A stretch of DNA of 64,000 nucleotides from assembly GCA_964640725.1 (NCBI GenBank), contig CAZXIJ010000007.1, forward strand, positions 62,001 through 126,000, given 5' to 3'. This DNA is from CALHVX01 sp964640725. Its GTDB lineage: Bacteria; Pseudomonadota; Gammaproteobacteria; Pseudomonadales; Azotimanducaceae. The position numbers and the translations under genes were made by a program. Below the pieces are notes generated by a model, which did no database searches, had not been told where the DNA came from, and saw only the letters and a program-made list of their open reading frames with translations. This document shows, piece after piece, positions 61,460-64,000 of the stretch (within the stretch, counting starts at the first letter, position 1; the number at the start of each line of letters is the position of its first letter).

Positions 61460-62802
61460 GCAAGTTCGCCGTCTTCAAATCCTTGCGTCGCGGTGACCGG
61501 GCGACCATGGCCCGCTACAGCGCGGTGCTCGGGCTACAGCTCGGCTCCTTTCTGCCCATCTCCTTTATCGCGTTGATGTTGCCCGTGGTGTTTCGGGAGC
61601 AGGGCCTGCCCCTGAGCCACTTCTGGGTGTTCGCCGTGCCCAGCGCACCGGCCTGGCTGCGGCCCTTGTGGGCCCCCATGGTCGACCGGCTCGGCAGTCC
61701 GCGCCTGGGCATGCGCAAAAGCTGGTTCCTGCCCTGCACGATCTTCGGCGCCGTCGCCTACCTGCTGCTCGCGCAGCTCGAGCCGGTGCCCGACAACCTC
61801 GCGATCATCATCGCCGCGCTCACCGTCACCAGCACGATCATGACGACCCAGGATATCGCCATCGACGGGTACATGATCGAGAACATCACCGAACAGGAAC
61901 GGCCCCAGGCGGCTGCGGCGCTGGACATCTGTCGCAACGTCGCCATGTTCATCGCCTGGGGCGTGCTGGTCATCATCTACAGCAAGGTGGGTTGGAACGT
62001 CGCCGTGTCGACCGCGGCCGTGTTGCTCGTGCTGTTTTCCGTGCCGGCGATTGTCCGGCAGGAACCGCCCCGGCCCGCCAGCGCCGACAGCCGGCCATCG
62101 CTCCGGCGATTGCTGGCCCGGCCGGACGCGCAGCGCGTGCTTGTGCTGTGCCTGATCATCGGTTTCGCCGGCGGCCTGCTGGTCGCGCTCTACCCGACCA
62201 TGCTGGTCGACAAGGGCTTTTCGGCGACGGAAGTTGCGCTGATTGCGGGCCCCGCCACCCTGCTCGGCACGGTGATCGGCGCCACGCTGACCGCCCGCTT
62301 CATGCGCCGCTACGGCGATCGAAAAACCCTCGCCGCGTCGGTGCTGATCGTGCTGCTGGCGTTTCTGCCGCTGGCCTGGCTCGGCGCTCAGGACACGCCC
62401 AGCGTTCTGATCGTATTCCTGATCACCCTCAATGCCCTGGCCCTGCCGTCCTTCCTGGACGTGGGCTTTCAGGCCGTCCGCCTGAAATGGACCTCGCGCA
62501 CGCAGGCCGGCACGGAATACACCACGCAGGTTGTTTTGACCCGGGCGGGCTTCAGCATCGCCGCCGCCGTGGCCGGACCGCTCGCCGCCGCCGTGGGCTG
62601 GTCAACCTATTTTTTGATTGCCGGCCCGACAGTCAGCCTGGCGGCGGCGTTTCTCTGGTGGCAGTTCCCCGCCGTTGAACGGCTTGTTGCTGCGCGCGAG
62701 CGCGGCCAGCTTGATCAGGAGCTGCAGGACAGCTGCGAGCAACCGACCCGGGTCCGCGCCCAGTCCGGGCGCAGCGCGGCCCAGGGCGCCTGGTCCGGCT
62801 GA
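61456..62802 (+). CDS. AmpG-like MFS permease
   Basis: A 448-residue transporter with 12 helices; ATG overlaps the preceding TGA. DIAIDGYMIENITEQERPQA and the PAT-type N-terminal layout (LGLQLGSFLPISFIALMLPV) resemble AmpG, which brings muropeptides from the periplasm into the cytoplasm for recycling. Its own substrate may be different. The 3' end overlaps the convergent selO by 88 bases, an unusually long overlap here. Confidence 0.85.
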   Translation: MSKFAVFKSLRRGDRATMARYSAVLGLQLGSFLPISFIALMLPVVFREQGLPLSHFWVFAVPSAPAWLRPLWAPMVDRLGSPRLGMRKSWFLPCTIFGAVAYLLLAQLEPVPDNLAIIIAALTVTSTIMTTQDIAIDGYMIENITEQERPQAAAALDICRNVAMFIAWGVLVIIYSKVGWNVAVSTAAVLLVLFSVPAIVRQEPPRPASADSRPSLRRLLARPDAQRVLVLCLIIGFAGGLLVALYPTMLVDKGFSATEVALIAGPATLLGTVIGATLTARFMRRYGDRKTLAASVLIVLLAFLPLAWLGAQDTPSVLIVFLITLNALALPSFLDVGFQAVRLKWTSRTQAGTEYTTQVVLTRAGFSIAAAVAGPLAAAVGWSTYFLIAGPTVSLAAAFLWWQFPAVERLVAARERGQLDQELQDSCEQPTRVRAQSGRSAAQGAWSG

Positions 62803-64000
62803 ACCTCGTAGGGCCGCTCCAACAAAGTCTGCAGCTCGCGCACGCCGTCAAAGTCGCCCTGCTCCGCGCGATCGATTGCCTGCTGGGCCAGGTAGTTGCG
62901 CAGCACATAGCAAGGGTTGCTGCGTGCCATGCGCGCAGCGCGCTCGCCAGCGTCAACGGCGCCGATGCGCAGCTGATAGCGCGTGAGCCATTCTGACCAT
63001 GCCGCAGTGTCCGGCGCCGCGGTCGCACCGGGCCGTCGGTCAGCGCCGACCGGCGCCGGGTAGTGCGCGCCGGCGATCGCTTGCAGCGCCTGATCCGCGG
63101 ACTGCCCGGGCATGACATCCGCCAGCCCCTGATAGAGCAGCGTCATATCCACTTCGCTCGCCGTCATGAGCTCATGCAGGTCCGTGATGAGCTGCTCGTC
63201 GTCCGGCCCTACGACATCCAGCCCAAGCTTTGCGCCCAGCATGTGCCAGCGCTCGGCATGGTAGCGCTCAGCAAAATCGCTCAGCGTGTCCTGCAGGGGC
63301 GTCGGGTCGTCGATCAAGGGCAGAACAGCGTTGCCGAGCTGCAACAGGTTCCACTGGGCAATGGCCGCCTGCTGGCCGAAGCGGTAGCGACGTTGCCCGG
63401 CGTCCGTGGTGTTCGGGGTCCAGTCAGGATCGAAGTCATCGAGCCAACCATACGGACCGTAGTCGATGGTCAGGCCAGTGATCGACATGTTGTCGGTATT
63501 CATCACCCCGTGCACGAAGCCGACCCGCTCCCAGCCCAGCACCATGTCGAGGGTCAAGCGCGCGACGGCGGCGAACCAGGCCGCGTAATGCTCAGGTGCC
63601 AGGGTTGCGCGCTGCGCATCGCCGTCCAGCAGGTTCGCAAACTGCGTCCGAATCGTGAAGTCAGCCAGGGTGCGCAGTAGCGGCAAGTCGCCGCGGGATG
63701 CCGGCAGCTGGTAGTGCCCAAAGCGCAGAAAGGTCGGGGCGACCCGACACACCACGGCGCCGGGCTCGTAGGCGGCGTTGCCGTCGTACAGCATGTCGCG
63801 CAGGACCTGATCGCCGGACAGGGTCAGAGACAGCGCCCGGGTCGTCGGGATGCCCAGGTGGAACATGGCCTCGCTGCACAGGAACTCCCGCACGGAAGAG
63901 CGCAGCACGGCCAGCCCGTCGGCGGTCCGGGAGAACGGGGTCGGGCCGGCCCCCTTGAGCTGCAGCATCTGCAGGGAGCCGTCCTGGGCCCGCACCTCGC
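62715..64000 (-). CDS. selO: SelO-family protein AMPylase, N-terminus outside the window
   Basis: The frame is open to the window edge, so ~60-70 N-terminal residues are missing from the family's ~490. LQLKGAGPTPFSRTADG is the early motif with the Lys, HLGIPTTRALSLTLSGD follows, and HGVMNTDNMSITGLTIDYGP has the catalytic Asp-Asn-Asp cluster. SelO is a pseudokinase-fold enzyme that transfers AMP to proteins in redox control. The C-terminus SCSS has Cys where eukaryotic SelO has selenocysteine. Confidence 0.92.
   Translation of the reverse strand, partial: EVRAQDGSLQMLQLKGAGPTPFSRTADGLAVLRSSVREFLCSEAMFHLGIPTTRALSLTLSGDQVLRDMLYDGNAAYEPGAVVCRVAPTFLRFGHYQLPASRGDLPLLRTLADFTIRTQFANLLDGDAQRATLAPEHYAAWFAAVARLTLDMVLGWERVGFVHGVMNTDNMSITGLTIDYGPYGWLDDFDPDWTPNTTDAGQRRYRFGQQAAIAQWNLLQLGNAVLPLIDDPTPLQDTLSDFAERYHAERWHMLGAKLGLDVVGPDDEQLITDLHELMTASEVDMTLLYQGLADVMPGQSADQALQAIAGAHYPAPVGADRRPGATAAPDTAAWSEWLTRYQLRIGAVDAGERAARMARSNPCYVLRNYLAQQAIDRAEQGDFDGVRELQTLLERPYEVQPDQAPWAALRPDWARTRVGCSQLSCSS

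Overview
The window looks like chromosomal DNA of a high-GC, aerobic, heterotrophic gammaproteobacterium. The cmoA-cmoB pair, a short CsrA, an EnvZ/OmpR pair, a PA0069-type radical SAM gene under a near-consensus LexA box, convergent ppx and ppk1, and a TSP3-repeat OmpA-like porin all point that way. There is no rRNA, recognisable tRNA, transposase, prophage or CRISPR array. Genes are packed very tightly: eight same-strand pairs overlap through ATGA or GTGA, and five convergent pairs share a CTAG or CTAA tetranucleotide holding both stop codons. Three 100-N runs (19197-19296, 56305-56404, 58316-58415) are scaffold gaps, so this is a draft assembly, possibly a metagenome-assembled genome. The third gap is flanked by the same 55 bases on both sides, which indicates that it is not a real gap.

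Layout. 1-4000: the end of an aminotransferase, then a minus-strand two-gene signalling operon (PAS-receiver protein and membrane hybrid histidine kinase) carrying two apparent frameshifts. 4000-14200: acyl-CoA and ester metabolism (two enoyl-CoA hydratases, an acyl-CoA dehydrogenase, a hotdog dehydratase pair, an esterase-SDR pair) mixed with a ChaC-like cyclotransferase, a ClpP2-like peptidase, a CpdA-like phosphoesterase, a lipoprotein and a TTC38-like TPR protein. 14200-19500: envelope block with a DUF2959 lipoprotein, the OmpA-like porin, a structured intergenic RNA candidate, envZ/ompR-like genes and a gap-truncated gene.

19500-35000: thiolase, Ala/Asp-rich lipoprotein, SMP-30 lactonase, two acyl-CoA dehydrogenases, an AGCS symporter, a YtcJ-like amidohydrolase, an alpha/beta hydrolase, a CinA-like/nucleotidyltransferase fusion, an Fpg/Nei glycosylase, a MATE exporter, a luciferase-like oxidoreductase with an SDR, and a MAPEG protein. 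35000-43400: LemA-M48, ppx, ppk1, cmoA, cmoB and csrA. 43700-54900: small HTH-membrane protein, acyl-CoA dehydrogenase, Smr protein, PhyH dioxygenase, alcohol dehydrogenase, SOS-regulated radical SAM protein, and the three-gene cluster of a RimB-like protease, an inactive transglutaminase with a 7TM domain and a glutamate-ligase-like ATP-grasp enzyme. 54900-64000: a NorQ/NorD-like ATPase-VWA pair, Bax-inhibitor-1 family protein, DUF6471 protein, a trypsin-like protease/FHA-membrane/AmpG-like permease operon, and the 3' part of selO.

Together the genes describe an organism that breaks down fatty acids and other acyl compounds by beta-oxidation through many specialised enzymes, with an envelope-stress module, polyphosphate turnover and DNA-damage functions. 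The least explained items are the structured RNA between the envZ-like and ompA-like genes, the protease-FHA-permease operon, and the ATPase-VWA pair whose start codon overlaps that of a divergent esterase.
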